This document shows, piece by piece, positions 35,924-46,312 of a stretch of 64,000 nt of DNA. Each line of letters starts with the position of its first letter. Position 1 is the stretch's first letter. A model generated the notes under the pieces. The model did not search any database, was not told where the DNA came from, and worked only from the letters and a program-made list of their open reading frames with translations. The DNA is from Chlorobium sp. (GTDB lineage: Bacteria > Bacteroidota > Chlorobiia > Chlorobiales > Chlorobiaceae), in assembly GCA_028277485.1 (NCBI GenBank), contig JANQGE010000045.1:1-64000 (forward strand), given 5' to 3'. The translations under genes were made by a program, and so were the position numbers.

Positions 35924-36509
35924 GCTCGAAGAAGCGGCCAGGAATGAGCCGGACAATGCTGAAAGACAATATGAGCTTGCTATGGCATATATCAACAGTG
36001 CCCGTTATGGACAGGCGGTCGGGATACTGGATCGCCTGATAGAGGGAGACAGGAGGCATGTCAACGCTCTGTATTCAAGAGGGGTTGCCCATATGTCCAC
36101 AGGCAACTACCGGCAAGCCGGCCAGGATTTTCTCCGTGCTGTTGCCGTGGACAGGGGTTTTTTGCATGCATACAAGAATCTTGGATTTGTGCAGCTTACG
36201 ATGGGAAAAGAGGACGCTGCAATCAGTACGCTTGAAAAAGCGTTGGAGATCGATCCCTGTTATGTTGACGCATATTGTCTCCTTGGGGACGTGTATATCG
36301 ATATCGGCGAGTACGAAAAAGCAAGAGCAATGATAGAAAAAGCGCTTGAACTGGAGCCCGATGGTGTCGAACCGCATTGCAAAATGGCCATGTACTGTCT
36401 TTCCCGGGGGGACTTCAAAGGGCTGCGGGAAGAGCATATGATACTGAAACGCCTTGATCCCTCCCTCGCATCACAGATTGGGGGACTCTTTTTTGATGAA
36501 AATGAGTGA
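35886..36509 (+). CDS. TPR-repeat protein
   Basis: About 207 residues and four to five tetratricopeptide repeats (ERQYELAMAYINSARYGQAV; NALYSRGVAHMSTGNYRQAG; HAYKNLGFVQLTMGKEDAAI; DAYCLLGDVYIDIGEYEKAR). It is a cytoplasmic scaffold for protein contacts with no catalytic motif. Its 5' end overlaps the ferrochelatase-like gene by 38 bp if the ATG at 35886 is used; ATGs at 35907 and 35916 are alternatives. Confidence 0.85.
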   Translation: MAGKSGSMQEMDKLEEAARNEPDNAERQYELAMAYINSARYGQAVGILDRLIEGDRRHVNALYSRGVAHMSTGNYRQAGQDFLRAVAVDRGFLHAYKNLGFVQLTMGKEDAAISTLEKALEIDPCYVDAYCLLGDVYIDIGEYEKARAMIEKALELEPDGVEPHCKMAMYCLSRGDFKGLREEHMILKRLDPSLASQIGGLFFDENE

Positions 36510-36735
36510 GCGAAGAAAACGACTGATGAAACGGGGGCTGCAGGTTGTGTTTGTTATCGCCTGGCTTCCGATACTGTGGCTGCTTCTTTCCGTGACTCTT
36601 GGCAAGGTGCTTTTTATGGTTATCGGCGTCACATGGATTGTACAGCTTTTTGTGGTAACGGTTTCACTGCTGTTAATTTTTTTTGCCTTCCACTATCTTG
36701 CCGCGCTGAGCGAAAAAATATTTGGGGATCAGTAG
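36502..36735 (+). CDS. Small two-TM membrane protein
   Basis: A 77-residue protein with a basic N-terminus (MSERRKRLMKRG) and two hydrophobic helices, overlapping the TPR gene stop by 8 bp. No family is recognised. ATG at 36496 is an alternative start. It ends about 150 bp upstream of nuoA and may be cotranscribed with the TPR gene. Confidence 0.7.
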   Translation: MSERRKRLMKRGLQVVFVIAWLPILWLLLSVTLGKVLFMVIGVTWIVQLFVVTVSLLLIFFAFHYLAALSEKIFGDQ

Positions 36736-36792
36736 GTATCTCCTGCTTTTTTTTGGGGAAAAACCTCTTTTCATCCGTATGGTTTATTGTGA

Positions 36793-36854
36793 TTTCAACA
36801 ATTATTTTTTTTATATTGGGCGCAATTGTTGAAAACTCGTTAAGGCACTATACC
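36793..36854 (+). promoter_or_regulatory. Probable nuo operon promoter with inverted repeat
   Basis: TTTCAACAATT (36793-36803) and AATTGTTGAAA (36824-36834) are perfect 11-bp inverted repeats. The right arm holds a -35-like TTGTTG (36826-36831), followed by a 17-bp spacer and TATACC (36849-36854), about 35 bp before nuoA. A factor bound to the repeat would overlap the -35 site. Confidence 0.5.
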
Positions 36855-36888
36855 ATGAGCCAGGGATACCAACGTCAAAAATTTTATT

Positions 36889-37320
36889 ATGGACCAAACG
36901 TTGAGTGATTTCGGCACCGTTTTTGTCTTTCTGCTCCTCGGTATCATTTTTGTTGTCGGTGGTTATCTTACAGCCCGCCTTTTACGTCCCAGCAGGCCTA
37001 ACCCCGAAAAACTTGCGATCTACGAGTGCGGCGAAGAGGCTGTGGGGTCGGCATGGATAAAGTTTAATATACGTTTCTACGTTGTAGCTCTGATCTTCAT
37101 CATTTTCGATGTTGAGGTGGTGTTTCTCTTTCCCTGGGCAACGGTTTTCAAGGAGCTTGGCGGCTTCGCGCTGATCGAAGCGCTTATCTTCGCGGGTATT
37201 TTAATAATCGGTCTGGTTTATGCCTGGGTGAAAGGGGATCTGGACTGGGTAAGGCCGACACCGAACATTCCGGAAATGCCGGTTATTGAGGAAAAGCACA
37301 AGACACAGGAGACATCCTGA
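36889..37320 (+). CDS. nuoA: NADH-quinone oxidoreductase subunit A
   Basis: Membrane subunit of complex I next to the quinone-binding site. The 143-residue product has three transmembrane helices, a conserved loop with [18 protein letters not shown] and the [12 protein letters not shown] motif in helix 2, both diagnostic. First gene of an 11-gene operon. Confidence 0.96.
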   Translation: MDQTLSDFGTVFVFLLLGIIFVVGGYLTARLLRPSRPNPEKLAIYECGEEAVGSAWIKFNIRFYVVALIFIIFDVEVVFLFPWATVFKELGGFALIEALIFAGILIIGLVYAWVKGDLDWVRPTPNIPEMPVIEEKHKTQETS

Positions 37321-37341
37321 TACGTACAATAAAGTAATAGC

Positions 37342-37914
37342 ATGGGTTTACTGGATGCAAAAATATCGAAGCACAATGTGCTGGTGACATCGGTCGATAA
37401 CGTCATGAACTGGGCGCGCCTCTCATCGCTGTGGCCGATGGGTTTTGGGCTTGCCTGCTGCGCCATCGAAATGATGGCTACCAATGCTTCCAACTATGAC
37501 CTCGAACGTTTCGGTATTTTCCCGCGGGCATCTCCCCGTCAGTCCGATCTTATGATTGTTGCCGGGACGGTTACCATGAAGATGGCCGAAAGGGTTGTCC
37601 GCCTCTATGAGCAGATGCCGGAACCGCGTTATGTGCTTTCCATGGGAAGCTGTTCCAATTGTGGCGGTCCTTACTGGAAACACGGCTACCATGTACTGAA
37701 AGGGGTTGACCGTATCATACCGGTGGATGTTTATGTTCCCGGTTGTCCGCCGCGGCCTGAATCGCTTATCGGCGGGCTTATGAAGATCCAGGAATTGATC
37801 CGCATGGAACAGATTGGTATTTCCCGTGCAGAGGCGTTGAAAAAACTGGAAGAGAAAAGTATGGACCCGAGTCAGCTGATTCAAGAGGCAAGGAAGAGCG
37901 CGAAAGCTTCATAA
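37342..37914 (+). CDS. nuoB: NADH-quinone oxidoreductase subunit B
   Basis: Peripheral-arm subunit holding iron-sulfur cluster N2, the last in the chain before quinone. The 190-residue product has the ligands in [21 protein letters not shown] and VPGCPPRPE. Related to the small subunit of NiFe hydrogenases. 21 bp after nuoA. Confidence 0.97.
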   Translation: MGLLDAKISKHNVLVTSVDNVMNWARLSSLWPMGFGLACCAIEMMATNASNYDLERFGIFPRASPRQSDLMIVAGTVTMKMAERVVRLYEQMPEPRYVLSMGSCSNCGGPYWKHGYHVLKGVDRIIPVDVYVPGCPPRPESLIGGLMKIQELIRMEQIGISRAEALKKLEEKSMDPSQLIQEARKSAKAS

Positions 37915-37936
37915 AACACATTCAAGCACGTTCCGG

Positions 37937-38464
37937 ATGGGAGAAACGCAGGAAAATACATCGCAGTTACCCGAAGTCATTGAAGCAAAGGCGGTATGGG
38001 CTGTTTTGAAGGAAAAATTCGGGGATGCCGTATCGGAGTTCGATGAGAATCCTACCATGCCCTTTTTCGAGGTGTTGGAACCTGAACGCTGGTTGGATAT
38101 AGCGCTGTTCATGCGCGACAGTCCGAAGCTGCGTTTCACCTATATGGCTTGTCTTTCCGGTGTTGATTATCCCGAAGAGAAGAAGCTGGGCATCGTGTGC
38201 AACCTCGAGTCGCTTGGAGAGCTTGGCCACAAAATAGCCGTAAAGGTACGATGTGAGCGGGAAGGCGGCGTCATTTCCTCGGTTGCCAGGGTCTGGAAAA
38301 CGGCGGAATGGCATGAAAGGGAAGCGTTTGATATGTACGGTATGACATTCAGCAATCATCCCGATCTGAGGCGAATACTCTGCCCGGAAGACTGGGAGGG
38401 ATACCCGCTTCGCAAAGATTACGAGGTACAGGAAACATACCATGGTATAAAGGTGCCGGAATGA
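37937..38464 (+). CDS. nuoC: NADH-quinone oxidoreductase subunit C
   Basis: Peripheral-arm subunit of 175 residues with the motif WKTAEWHEREAFDMYGM and a C-terminal EDWEGYPLRKDYE. It is separate from NuoD, not fused as in enterobacteria. It lies between nuoB and nuoD with short gaps. Confidence 0.96.
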   Translation: MGETQENTSQLPEVIEAKAVWAVLKEKFGDAVSEFDENPTMPFFEVLEPERWLDIALFMRDSPKLRFTYMACLSGVDYPEEKKLGIVCNLESLGELGHKIAVKVRCEREGGVISSVARVWKTAEWHEREAFDMYGMTFSNHPDLRRILCPEDWEGYPLRKDYEVQETYHGIKVPE

Positions 38465-38504
38465 GGAGTCGGAACATACGTTATAATTAGTAAAAGCATT
38501 ACGC

Positions 38505-39707
38505 ATGCAGGAGTTGGGAAGGGCGGAACATACATCGGTCAGGGTTACTCCGAAAGGTAAAGACCAGGTTGTTATTGAAAAAGATCTCTCCAGCGAGGAG
38601 ATGATCCTGAACATGGGGCCTCAGCACCCTTCGACACACGGCGTGCTTCGACTTGAATGCAAGACGGATGGTGAGGTTGTTATCGAAGCCGAACCCTATC
38701 TGGGCTATCTTCACCGCTGTTTTGAAAAGCATGCCGAAATGGTCGATTATCCGGGTATCGTGCCTTTCGTGGATCGCATGGACTACCTTGCCTCGATGAA
38801 CAGTGATTTTGCTTTCTGCATTGCCGTGGAAAAGCTTCTCGATATCGAAATCCCGAGGCGTATTGAATTTATCCGCGTTATCGTTTCGGAATTCAACAGG
38901 ATTGCCTCTCATCTGGTAGCGATCGGTACTTACGCGATCGACCTCGGTGCGTTTACGCCGTTTCTGTTCTGTTTCCGGGACAGGGAGCACATGCTTAGTC
39001 TCCTCGAATGGACATCGGGGGCGAGGATGCTTTACAACTACATTCTTATCGGTGGGGTTGCCTACGATTTTCCTGAAGGGTTCAAAGAGAGAGCGCTTGA
39101 GTTTGTAGGATACTTCAGACCGAAAGCTCTCGAGCTGCAGAAGCTGCTGACCGAAAACGAGATTTTTGTGAAACGTACAAAAGGTGTTGGCATCATGCCC
39201 GCCGATGTTGCGGTCAACTATGGCTGGTCGGGGCCGATGCTGCGAGGGTCGGGTGTTAGGTGGGACCTCAGAAGAATGGACGGTTATTCGATCTATCCTG
39301 AACTTGATTTCAAGGTTTGCGTGCCTGACGGAAGGTTTTCGGATATCGGTGACAGCCTTTCCCGTCACCTTGTGAGGGCGATGGAGATCGAAGAAAGTCT
39401 CAATATCATTGAGCAGTGTTTGGATCGGATGCCTGAAGAAGAAGGCTTTGATCCGAAGGCCGCCATTCCGAAACGTATCAGGCCGAAGGCAGGCGAGGTG
39501 TATGGCCGTGCAGAAAACCCGCGGGGCGAGCTCGGGTTTTATATCCAGAGTGACGGGAAATCGACCAAGCCCCTGCGCTGCAAGGCACGTTCATCCTGTT
39601 TCGTAAACCTGTCCGCCATGAAAGAGCTTTCCCGTGGACAGCTTATCCCTGATCTCGTCTCAATCATAGGAAGCATAGATATCGTGCTCGGGGAGGTGGA
39701 CCGATGA
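38505..39707 (+). CDS. nuoD: NADH-quinone oxidoreductase subunit D
   Basis: Peripheral-arm subunit forming the quinone-site cavity with NuoB. The 400-residue product has [27 protein letters not shown] and the C-terminal DIVLGEVDR. It is derived from the large subunit of NiFe hydrogenases but lacks the Ni ligands. Its stop overlaps the nuoH start (ATGA). Confidence 0.97.
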   Translation: MQELGRAEHTSVRVTPKGKDQVVIEKDLSSEEMILNMGPQHPSTHGVLRLECKTDGEVVIEAEPYLGYLHRCFEKHAEMVDYPGIVPFVDRMDYLASMNSDFAFCIAVEKLLDIEIPRRIEFIRVIVSEFNRIASHLVAIGTYAIDLGAFTPFLFCFRDREHMLSLLEWTSGARMLYNYILIGGVAYDFPEGFKERALEFVGYFRPKALELQKLLTENEIFVKRTKGVGIMPADVAVNYGWSGPMLRGSGVRWDLRRMDGYSIYPELDFKVCVPDGRFSDIGDSLSRHLVRAMEIEESLNIIEQCLDRMPEEEGFDPKAAIPKRIRPKAGEVYGRAENPRGELGFYIQSDGKSTKPLRCKARSSCFVNLSAMKELSRGQLIPDLVSIIGSIDIVLGEVDR

Positions 39708-40780
39708 ATGCAAGCCTCAATGCCTGGTCCGATGCACTTTCGGAGCTCCATCTCCTTGGACTGCCTGTCGGGCTTGTTGTTATCGCCGCGGTTCCCCTTG
39801 TTTTTATCGCTCTTTACGCTTTGACCTACGGCGTGTACGGCGAGCGGAAAATTTCGGCGTTCATGCAGGATCGTCTCGGCCCTATGGAAGTCGGCAAATG
39901 GGGAATTTTGCAGACGCTTGCCGACATTCTGAAACTGCTCCAGAAAGAGGATATTGTCAACAAGTCGGCCGACAAGTTTTTGTTTGTTATCGGACCGGGA
40001 ATACTGTTTGTCGGTGCATTTCTTGCTTTTGCCGTTCTGCCGTTTGGCCCGGCGTTTATCGGCGCTGATCTCAATGTCGGACTCTTTTACGCAATAGGTA
40101 TTGTGGCCCTTGAAGTGGTCGGTATTCTGGCTGCAGGCTGGGGGTCGAACAACAAGTGGGCGCTTTACGGCGCCATCCGAAGCGTTGCCCAGATCGTCAG
40201 CTACGAAATCCCGGCCGCAATCGCTATTCTCTGCGGTACCATGATGGCCGGTACGCTGAGCATGCAGCAGTTCAACCTTCTGCAGCAGGGTGAATACGGG
40301 TTTCTGCACTTCTTCCTGTTCCAGAACCCGATCGCATGGCTTCCGTTTCTTATCTACTTTATAGCGTCGCTTGCGGAGACGAACCGCGCTCCGTTTGATA
40401 TTCCCGAAGCTGAATCCGAACTTGTAGCCGGATACTTTACCGAGTACACCGGTATGAAATTCGCGGTTATCTTTCTTGCCGAGTATGGCAGCATGTTCAT
40501 GGTTTCGGCGATCCTGTCGATTGTGTTTCTCGGCGGATGGAACTCGCCGCTGCCCAACATCGGCCCGCTTTCTCTTAACGACTGGACGACCGGTCCCGTT
40601 TGGGGGGCGTTCTGGATCGTCATGAAAGGTTTCTTTTTCATCTTTGTCCAGATGTGGCTTCGCTGGACGCTTCCGAGACTCAGAGTTGATCAACTGATGC
40701 ATCTTTGCTGGAAAGTGCTTACTCCGTTTGCTTTTGTGGCATTTGTACTGATAGCGGTATGGGAGATTTATGTCAAATAG
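39704..40780 (+). CDS. nuoH: NADH-quinone oxidoreductase subunit H
   Basis: Membrane subunit joining the arm to the proton pumps and forming part of the quinone tunnel. The 358-residue product has about eight helices, [35 protein letters not shown] and [11 protein letters not shown]. Coupled to nuoD by a 4-bp overlap. Confidence 0.97.
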   Translation: MNASLNAWSDALSELHLLGLPVGLVVIAAVPLVFIALYALTYGVYGERKISAFMQDRLGPMEVGKWGILQTLADILKLLQKEDIVNKSADKFLFVIGPGILFVGAFLAFAVLPFGPAFIGADLNVGLFYAIGIVALEVVGILAAGWGSNNKWALYGAIRSVAQIVSYEIPAAIAILCGTMMAGTLSMQQFNLLQQGEYGFLHFFLFQNPIAWLPFLIYFIASLAETNRAPFDIPEAESELVAGYFTEYTGMKFAVIFLAEYGSMFMVSAILSIVFLGGWNSPLPNIGPLSLNDWTTGPVWGAFWIVMKGFFFIFVQMWLRWTLPRLRVDQLMHLCWKVLTPFAFVAFVLIAVWEIYVK

Positions 40781-40795
40781 GATCGAGAGATAATC

Positions 40796-41395
40796 ATGAG
40801 TGAGTATTTCAAGGATATAGGAACCGGTATTACAACCATTTTGACGGGCATGGGCATCACGCTGCGCCATTTTTTCAATGCTGTCAAACGAAAAGGGGAT
40901 GCCGGTATTGATGAAGAAAACTATTTCAAGCAGGTTGACGGTCTGGTTACTCTCCAGTATCCGCGAGAAGCTATCCCGACCCCCAAAATAGGCCGCTATC
41001 GCCTCTACAATGAGATTGATGACTGTATCGGATGCGGCCAGTGCGTAAGGGCGTGTCCGATCGATTGCATTACCATTGAAACCATCAAGGTCACCAAGGA
41101 AGACCTTGCAGTATGCGGCAAGACATCCGGCGGCCAGCAGAAACGGTTCTGGGTTCCGGTTTTCGATATTGATGTGGCCCAATGCATGACCTGCGGTATC
41201 TGCTCGGCTGTCTGTCCGACTGAATGCCTTTATCACACCCAGGTGAGCGATTTCTCCGAGTTCAACCGCGACCATCTGATCTATCATTTCGGCAACCTTA
41301 CGAAGCTGGAAGCCGAAGCGAAAAGGAAAAAGCTCGCCGAGGAAAAGAAGGCCGCAGCGGCTGAAAAAAAAGCATTGGAAAAAAGTGAAGGGTAA
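40796..41395 (+). CDS. nuoI: NADH-quinone oxidoreductase subunit I
   Basis: Ferredoxin-like subunit carrying clusters N6a and N6b. The 199-residue product has two CxxCxxCxxxCP motifs, CIGCGQCVRACP and CMTCGICSAVCP. A Lys/Ala-rich helical tail of about 30 residues extends the C-terminus. With NuoEFG absent from the operon, this subunit is the likely entry region for electrons from ferredoxin; that is inference. Confidence 0.96.
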   Translation: MSEYFKDIGTGITTILTGMGITLRHFFNAVKRKGDAGIDEENYFKQVDGLVTLQYPREAIPTPKIGRYRLYNEIDDCIGCGQCVRACPIDCITIETIKVTKEDLAVCGKTSGGQQKRFWVPVFDIDVAQCMTCGICSAVCPTECLYHTQVSDFSEFNRDHLIYHFGNLTKLEAEAKRKKLAEEKKAAAAEKKALEKSEG

Positions 41396-41401
41396 CAGTT
41401 T

Positions 41402-41926
41402 ATGACGGATATAACCTACACAGTGATTTTTTACCTGTTTGCTGCAATAACGGTGTTTTCCGCCGCGTTTGTAGTCTTTTCAAAGAATATCGTCTACTCG
41501 GCGTTTTCGCTTCTGTTCACGTTTTTCGGAGTGGCCGCACTTTATGTTTTTCTGAGTGCCGATTTCATTGCCGTGACCCAGGTTATTGTTTATGTCGGCG
41601 GTATTCTGGTGCTGCTGCTTTTCGGTGTCATGTTTACCAACAAGATCATGATGACCGAGTTGAAGACCGATGTTCTCAATATCGTTCCGGGTGTTCTGCT
41701 TCTGGTTGCCATAACCGGGGGGCTGATTTACACATTTTTAGCAAGGGCGGACTGGTTCACATCCGACAACCGGCTGCAGGGGAGTGTGGTGGAAAGAATC
41801 GGCTTTGAAACCATGTCCCGTTACGTATTGCCGTTTGAGATGATATCGATTCTCCTGCTGCTTGCCCTTATCGGCGCGGCGTTCCTTGCCAGGTTTGACA
41901 AACCCCGGAAAATGAATGAAAAATAA
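41402..41926 (+). CDS. nuoJ: NADH-quinone oxidoreductase subunit J
   Basis: Membrane subunit of 174 residues with five helices. AVTQVIVYVGGILVLLLFGVM contains the conserved pi-bulge helix motif of this subunit. Six bp after nuoI and five before nuoK. Confidence 0.95.
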   Translation: MTDITYTVIFYLFAAITVFSAAFVVFSKNIVYSAFSLLFTFFGVAALYVFLSADFIAVTQVIVYVGGILVLLLFGVMFTNKIMMTELKTDVLNIVPGVLLLVAITGGLIYTFLARADWFTSDNRLQGSVVERIGFETMSRYVLPFEMISILLLLALIGAAFLARFDKPRKMNEK

Positions 41927-41931
41927 GTACG

Positions 41932-42249
41932 ATGGATTTTTTCAACACAATCGGTCTCAATCACTATCTGGTCATATCCGCAATACTGTTCGGCCTGGGT
42001 CTTTTCGCGATCGTAACCCGCAAGAACGCAATTGTCGTGCTGATGGGAGTGGAACTGATCCTGAATGCGGCAAACATCAACCTGCTTGCTTTTTCCAAAT
42101 ACAACGGGGGCATGGAAGGGGTAATGTTCGGCCTTTTCGTCATTGTTCTTGCTGCAGCGGAAGCCGCAATTGCACTGGCGATCGTCATCAATATGTATAA
42201 AACGTTCAACACTGTGGATGTATCCAGTGTTGACTCAATGAAAGAATAA
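41932..42249 (+). CDS. nuoK: NADH-quinone oxidoreductase subunit K
   Basis: Membrane subunit of 105 residues with three helices and the buried Glu residues of the proton path in VLMGVELILNAANINLLAF and AAAEAAIALAIV. Length is normal. Confidence 0.96.
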   Translation: MDFFNTIGLNHYLVISAILFGLGLFAIVTRKNAIVVLMGVELILNAANINLLAFSKYNGGMEGVMFGLFVIVLAAAEAAIALAIVINMYKTFNTVDVSSVDSMKE

Positions 42250-42295
42250 GCTGTAACGGGAACTTTGTTCCACTGCTTCAAAGGGTGTTCATGAT

Positions 42296-44524
42296 ATGAT
42301 GCACAGTTTAATCCAGTTATCAATAGTCGTACTGCTGCTCCCGCTGCTTTCGTTTGTGCTGCTGATTTTTTTGAACCGCCGGCTGCCTCGAAGCGGAGAC
42401 TTTCTGGCGGTAGGTATTCTGGGAGCAACGTTCGCCGTTTCAGCCTGGATTTTCTGGGAGGTCGTCGTGGTTAGCTACGATCCTTCGTTCAAACTTTCCT
42501 GGAGCTTCAACTGGATCGATTTTGGAGATGTGCCGGGAGTAGGTCCGCTGCAGATCAAAATGGGGATCATGATCGATAACCTCACGGCGGTCATGCTTGC
42601 GATGGTGTCGCTTATCAGCTTTCTTGTGCATGTTTATTCCACAGGGTACATGGCGGGTGACAAGTATTACGGCAGATATTTCGCCTATCTCGGTATCTTT
42701 ACCTTCTCGATGCTCGGTATAGTCCTTTCTGATAATCTGTTCTCTATCTATATTTTCTGGGAGCTTGTCGGTCTGTCCTCTTATCTGCTTATCGGTTTCT
42801 TCTTCGAGAAACAAAGTGCGGCCGATGCACAGAAAAAAGCATTTCTCACCAACCGTGTAGGCGACATCGGCATGTGGCTGGGTATTCTTATCCTCTACTC
42901 GCAGTTTCACACCTTTGGTTACGAAGAGATCTACCAGCATATCAAGGCAGGTGATTTTCGTATGTCACAGGCCTGGCTGACAGCCGCCGGTGTTCTGCTC
43001 TTCATGGGGTGTGTCGGCAAGTCCGCACAGTTTCCGCTGCATGTCTGGCTGCCTGATGCCATGGAAGGCCCGACTCCGGTTTCAGCGCTTATTCATGCGG
43101 CAACCATGGTTGCCGCCGGTGTCTACTTTGTTGCAAGGATCTTTGTTATTCTCACGGTTGACGCCCTGCACGTCATAGCGTTTATCGGTGCGGTTACGGC
43201 TTTCATGGCAGCCACGATCGCCATTACACAGCATGACATCAAACGTGTTCTGGCATACTCGACGGTTTCGCAGCTCGGTTATATGGTGCTTGGCCTCGGT
43301 GTCGGAGCCTATTCGGCAGCCCTGTTCCATTTGCTCACGCATGCGTTTTTCAAGGCATGTCTCTTTCTCGGCTCGGGAGCTATTATCCATGCCATGCACC
43401 ATGAACAGGATATGCGCTGGATGGGAGGCTTGTGGAAAAAAATGCCATGGACCTTTGCGACCTTTACCCTTGCGACACTTGCACTTGCCGGTCTGCCTCT
43501 GACCAGCGGCTTTATGAGCAAGGACGCTATTCTGGCCGGTGCGCTGGGGTTTGCGGAAGTTGAAGGTGGCGGTATTTATTATCTGATTCCGGTTCTCGGA
43601 TTTTTCTCGGCCCTGCTGACAGCCTTCTATATGGGCCGCCAGATCTGGCTGGTTTTCTTTGGCAAGAGCAGGGCGCATCTCAAGCCGGCCGATGAACACC
43701 ACGGTCATGACAGCCACGGACACCATGAGGCTCACGAGGTGCCGTGGGCAATGAGAATGCCTCTGGTTATTCTGGCGGCGCTGTCGGTTTTTGCTGTATT
43801 TTCACCCGATCCGCTCGACGGTGCCAAGGGCTGGTTCATGCACTTGGTGCAGACACCCGGGACTGTTGTGGCTGCCGATATGTCACATACAGGCGTCAAC
43901 GTTCACCATGAGGCCGGCGCTGTGATCGAGAAAGGAATTCATAAAGAGGTCACGGCACATCACGTTCCCGAAACAGAGCATGGGGAGGAGCACGGGAAAC
44001 ATTACGGTCCGGTATACGATGATCCTCGCCAGGCCGCGATCGCTCATGCCGCCCATGAAAACCACGACCTGGCTATCATGTACTCCAGCATAGTGGTTGC
44101 GCTTGGTATCGGTCTTGCACTGGTTGTGTACGCTTTCGGCTTCATCAGTCCGGAAAAAACCGCACAGCGCATCAGGCCGCTTTACCTTTATTCGTTCAAC
44201 AAGTGGTACTGGGACGAGATTTATGATGCCACGGTCATCAAAGGGTCGCTGTTCTTGTCGAAACTGTTTGCCTGGTTTGACACCAATATCGTCGATGGTA
44301 TCGTCAACGGAGTCGGTGCCCTGGTCAGGAGATTCGGCACTTCGACCGGCAGATTTGACAACTATGCCGTCGACGGCCTGGTTAATTTCACCGCGTTTTT
44401 TGTCCAGAGTTCCGGTGCTGCGATGAAGAAGCTTCAGACCGGAAAGGTGCAGACCTATCTTGTCATGGTTCTCGTCGCCGTAACGGGATATGTCGTGTAT
44501 TATTTTGTTCAGTTAATGTCATAA
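42296..44524 (+). CDS. nuoL: NADH-quinone oxidoreductase subunit L with His-rich insertions
   Basis: Distal antiporter-like proton-pumping subunit. The 742-residue product has the conserved FWELVGLSSYLLIGF, WLPDAMEGPTPVSALIHAA and HAFFKACLFLGSGA, then a long C-terminal part including the amphipathic lateral helix. Two loops (nt about 43680-43745 and 43885-44080) are unusually rich in His (for example HHGHDSHGHHEAHE), which makes it longer than the usual 610-660 residues. Two adjacent ATG codons at 42296 and 42299 are both possible starts. Confidence 0.96.
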   Translation: MMHSLIQLSIVVLLLPLLSFVLLIFLNRRLPRSGDFLAVGILGATFAVSAWIFWEVVVVSYDPSFKLSWSFNWIDFGDVPGVGPLQIKMGIMIDNLTAVMLAMVSLISFLVHVYSTGYMAGDKYYGRYFAYLGIFTFSMLGIVLSDNLFSIYIFWELVGLSSYLLIGFFFEKQSAADAQKKAFLTNRVGDIGMWLGILILYSQFHTFGYEEIYQHIKAGDFRMSQAWLTAAGVLLFMGCVGKSAQFPLHVWLPDAMEGPTPVSALIHAATMVAAGVYFVARIFVILTVDALHVIAFIGAVTAFMAATIAITQHDIKRVLAYSTVSQLGYMVLGLGVGAYSAALFHLLTHAFFKACLFLGSGAIIHAMHHEQDMRWMGGLWKKMPWTFATFTLATLALAGLPLTSGFMSKDAILAGALGFAEVEGGGIYYLIPVLGFFSALLTAFYMGRQIWLVFFGKSRAHLKPADEHHGHDSHGHHEAHEVPWAMRMPLVILAALSVFAVFSPDPLDGAKGWFMHLVQTPGTVVAADMSHTGVNVHHEAGAVIEKGIHKEVTAHHVPETEHGEEHGKHYGPVYDDPRQAAIAHAAHENHDLAIMYSSIVVALGIGLALVVYAFGFISPEKTAQRIRPLYLYSFNKWYWDEIYDATVIKGSLFLSKLFAWFDTNIVDGIVNGVGALVRRFGTSTGRFDNYAVDGLVNFTAFFVQSSGAAMKKLQTGKVQTYLVMVLVAVTGYVVYYFVQLMS

Positions 44525-44596
44525 ACATAAACCTGTTATGTTGATCGTTTACAGGTACGCTCGACACAGGGATCTGAAACCAACAGACAATAAAAG

Positions 44597-46234
44597 ATGC
44601 TCAGTTTAATTGTATTTCTGCCGATAGTCGCCGGACTGATAATCCTGATAGTACCTTCGTCGCAGAAGCAAATCATCAGGATTGTTTCATTGCTTGCGGC
44701 TTTTGCTCAGGGGGCACTGGCTGTGCTCATATGGCGTGGTTACGACCCTTCTCTTCCGGGCATTACCGCTGCTGCCGACGGCTCGCTCGACGGGGCTTTC
44801 CAGTTTGTCGAGAGGCTTCCCTGGATTACCCTTGATCTGGGCAACTTCGGCACTCTGAACATCGAGTACTTTCTCGGTGTGGACGGCCTGTCGATTACCA
44901 TGGTACTTTTGACTGCATTGATCTCCATTATTGCGGTTCTTTCAAGCTGGACCATACAGAAACAGGTCAAAGGTTACTTCATTCTGTTCAATCTGCTCAG
45001 CACGGCCATGATGGGCTGTTTTGTGGCTCTTGATTTCTTCCTGTTCTATGTGTTCTGGGAGCTTATGCTTCTGCCGATGTACTTCCTTATCGGTATCTGG
45101 GGCGGTCCGAACAGGGAGTATGCCGCGATCAAGTTCTTCCTGTATACGCTTTTCGGCTCGGTGTTCATGCTTCTGGTCATGATCGGTCTCTACTTCAGCG
45201 TTATCGATCCGGCTACCGGCAACCACACCTTCAGCCTGGTTGCAATGGCCAGTCAGGAAAACTACATTCCCGGTTCGATTTTCGGGCCTGAAAGTGTCAT
45301 GTGGCGTTATGCGGCCTTTATTGTGCTGTTCATTGGTTTTGCCATCAAGGTTCCGATGTTTCCGTTCCATACCTGGCTTCCCGACGCTCATGTCGAGGCC
45401 CCGACCCCGATTTCCGTGATTCTTGCCGGCGTGCTCCTGAAGCTTGGCACCTACGGCATGATGAGAATCAATTTTCCTTTCTTCCCTGAAGTGTTCCAGG
45501 CATCTCTTTACGTGATTGGTGTTTTCGGGGCGATCAATATCATTTACGGCGCTTTCTGTGCTCTTGCACAATCGGATCTCAAAAAGCTTGTTGCCTACTC
45601 TTCGATCAGCCATATGGGATATGTGCTGCTCGGTCTCGCGGCCAACAACAGCGAGGGCATGACCGGTGCGCTTTACCAGATGTTCAATCATGGCACCATT
45701 ACCGCCATGCTCTTCCTGTTGGTTGGTGTGATCTATGACCGTGCGCATACACGCCAGATCGACAAGTTCGGCGGACTTGCGACCTACATGCCTGTCTATG
45801 CGGGGGTTGTTACCATTGCATGGTTCGCCTCTCTCGGCCTTCCGGGGCTCAGCGGGTTTATCTCCGAAGCATTTGTCTTTTTAGGGGCTTTCAGCTCCGA
45901 GCTGACGCGGAACATTGCCATCGTTTCCGTACTGGGCATCGTTTTCGGTGCGGCATACCTGCTCTGGTCGCTGCAGAGAATGTTCCTCGGAAAGAGAAAT
46001 CCCGACGCGGTGTATGAACTGCAGAAAGACGCTGACGGCAACGAGCGGATCCATTTCCATGACTGGAAGGGCAAGAACGATCTTGACGGCAGGGAACTTG
46101 CCATGCTTGTGCCGCTGGCAGCCGTCATCATTATCCTCGGGGTATATCCGATGCCGGTACTCGGTCTGATAACCACAAGCATCAATAAACTTGTCGAGGT
46201 CTTATCGCCGGTTGTTCTTATGGCAGTCAACTGA
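44597..46234 (+). CDS. nuoM: NADH-quinone oxidoreductase subunit M
   Basis: Antiporter-like proton-pumping subunit of 545 residues with about 14 helices, FYVFWELMLLPMYFLIGIWG and FPFHTWLPDAHVEAPTPISV, including the key Glu and Lys positions. It follows nuoL after 72 bp. Confidence 0.97.
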   Translation: MLSLIVFLPIVAGLIILIVPSSQKQIIRIVSLLAAFAQGALAVLIWRGYDPSLPGITAAADGSLDGAFQFVERLPWITLDLGNFGTLNIEYFLGVDGLSITMVLLTALISIIAVLSSWTIQKQVKGYFILFNLLSTAMMGCFVALDFFLFYVFWELMLLPMYFLIGIWGGPNREYAAIKFFLYTLFGSVFMLLVMIGLYFSVIDPATGNHTFSLVAMASQENYIPGSIFGPESVMWRYAAFIVLFIGFAIKVPMFPFHTWLPDAHVEAPTPISVILAGVLLKLGTYGMMRINFPFFPEVFQASLYVIGVFGAINIIYGAFCALAQSDLKKLVAYSSISHMGYVLLGLAANNSEGMTGALYQMFNHGTITAMLFLLVGVIYDRAHTRQIDKFGGLATYMPVYAGVVTIAWFASLGLPGLSGFISEAFVFLGAFSSELTRNIAIVSVLGIVFGAAYLLWSLQRMFLGKRNPDAVYELQKDADGNERIHFHDWKGKNDLDGRELAMLVPLAAVIIILGVYPMPVLGLITTSINKLVEVLSPVVLMAVN

Positions 46235-46312
46235 AGGATAAAAATCCATTCACGGATAACGTCCTTTGGGGCGTTCACGTAGTAGAAGACTAAACGATAG
46301 AAAAGAAGGAAT

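Noticed and set aside
36576..36908. 110-residue frame between the small TM gene and nuoA
   Set aside because: It overlaps both neighbours in another frame and shows no protein character; the stretch holds the probable nuo promoter.
39539..41287. 582-residue open frame on the minus strand opposite nuoD-nuoH-nuoI
   Set aside because: It is a composition effect of strongly coding DNA on the plus strand. It has no family features and overlaps three certain genes.
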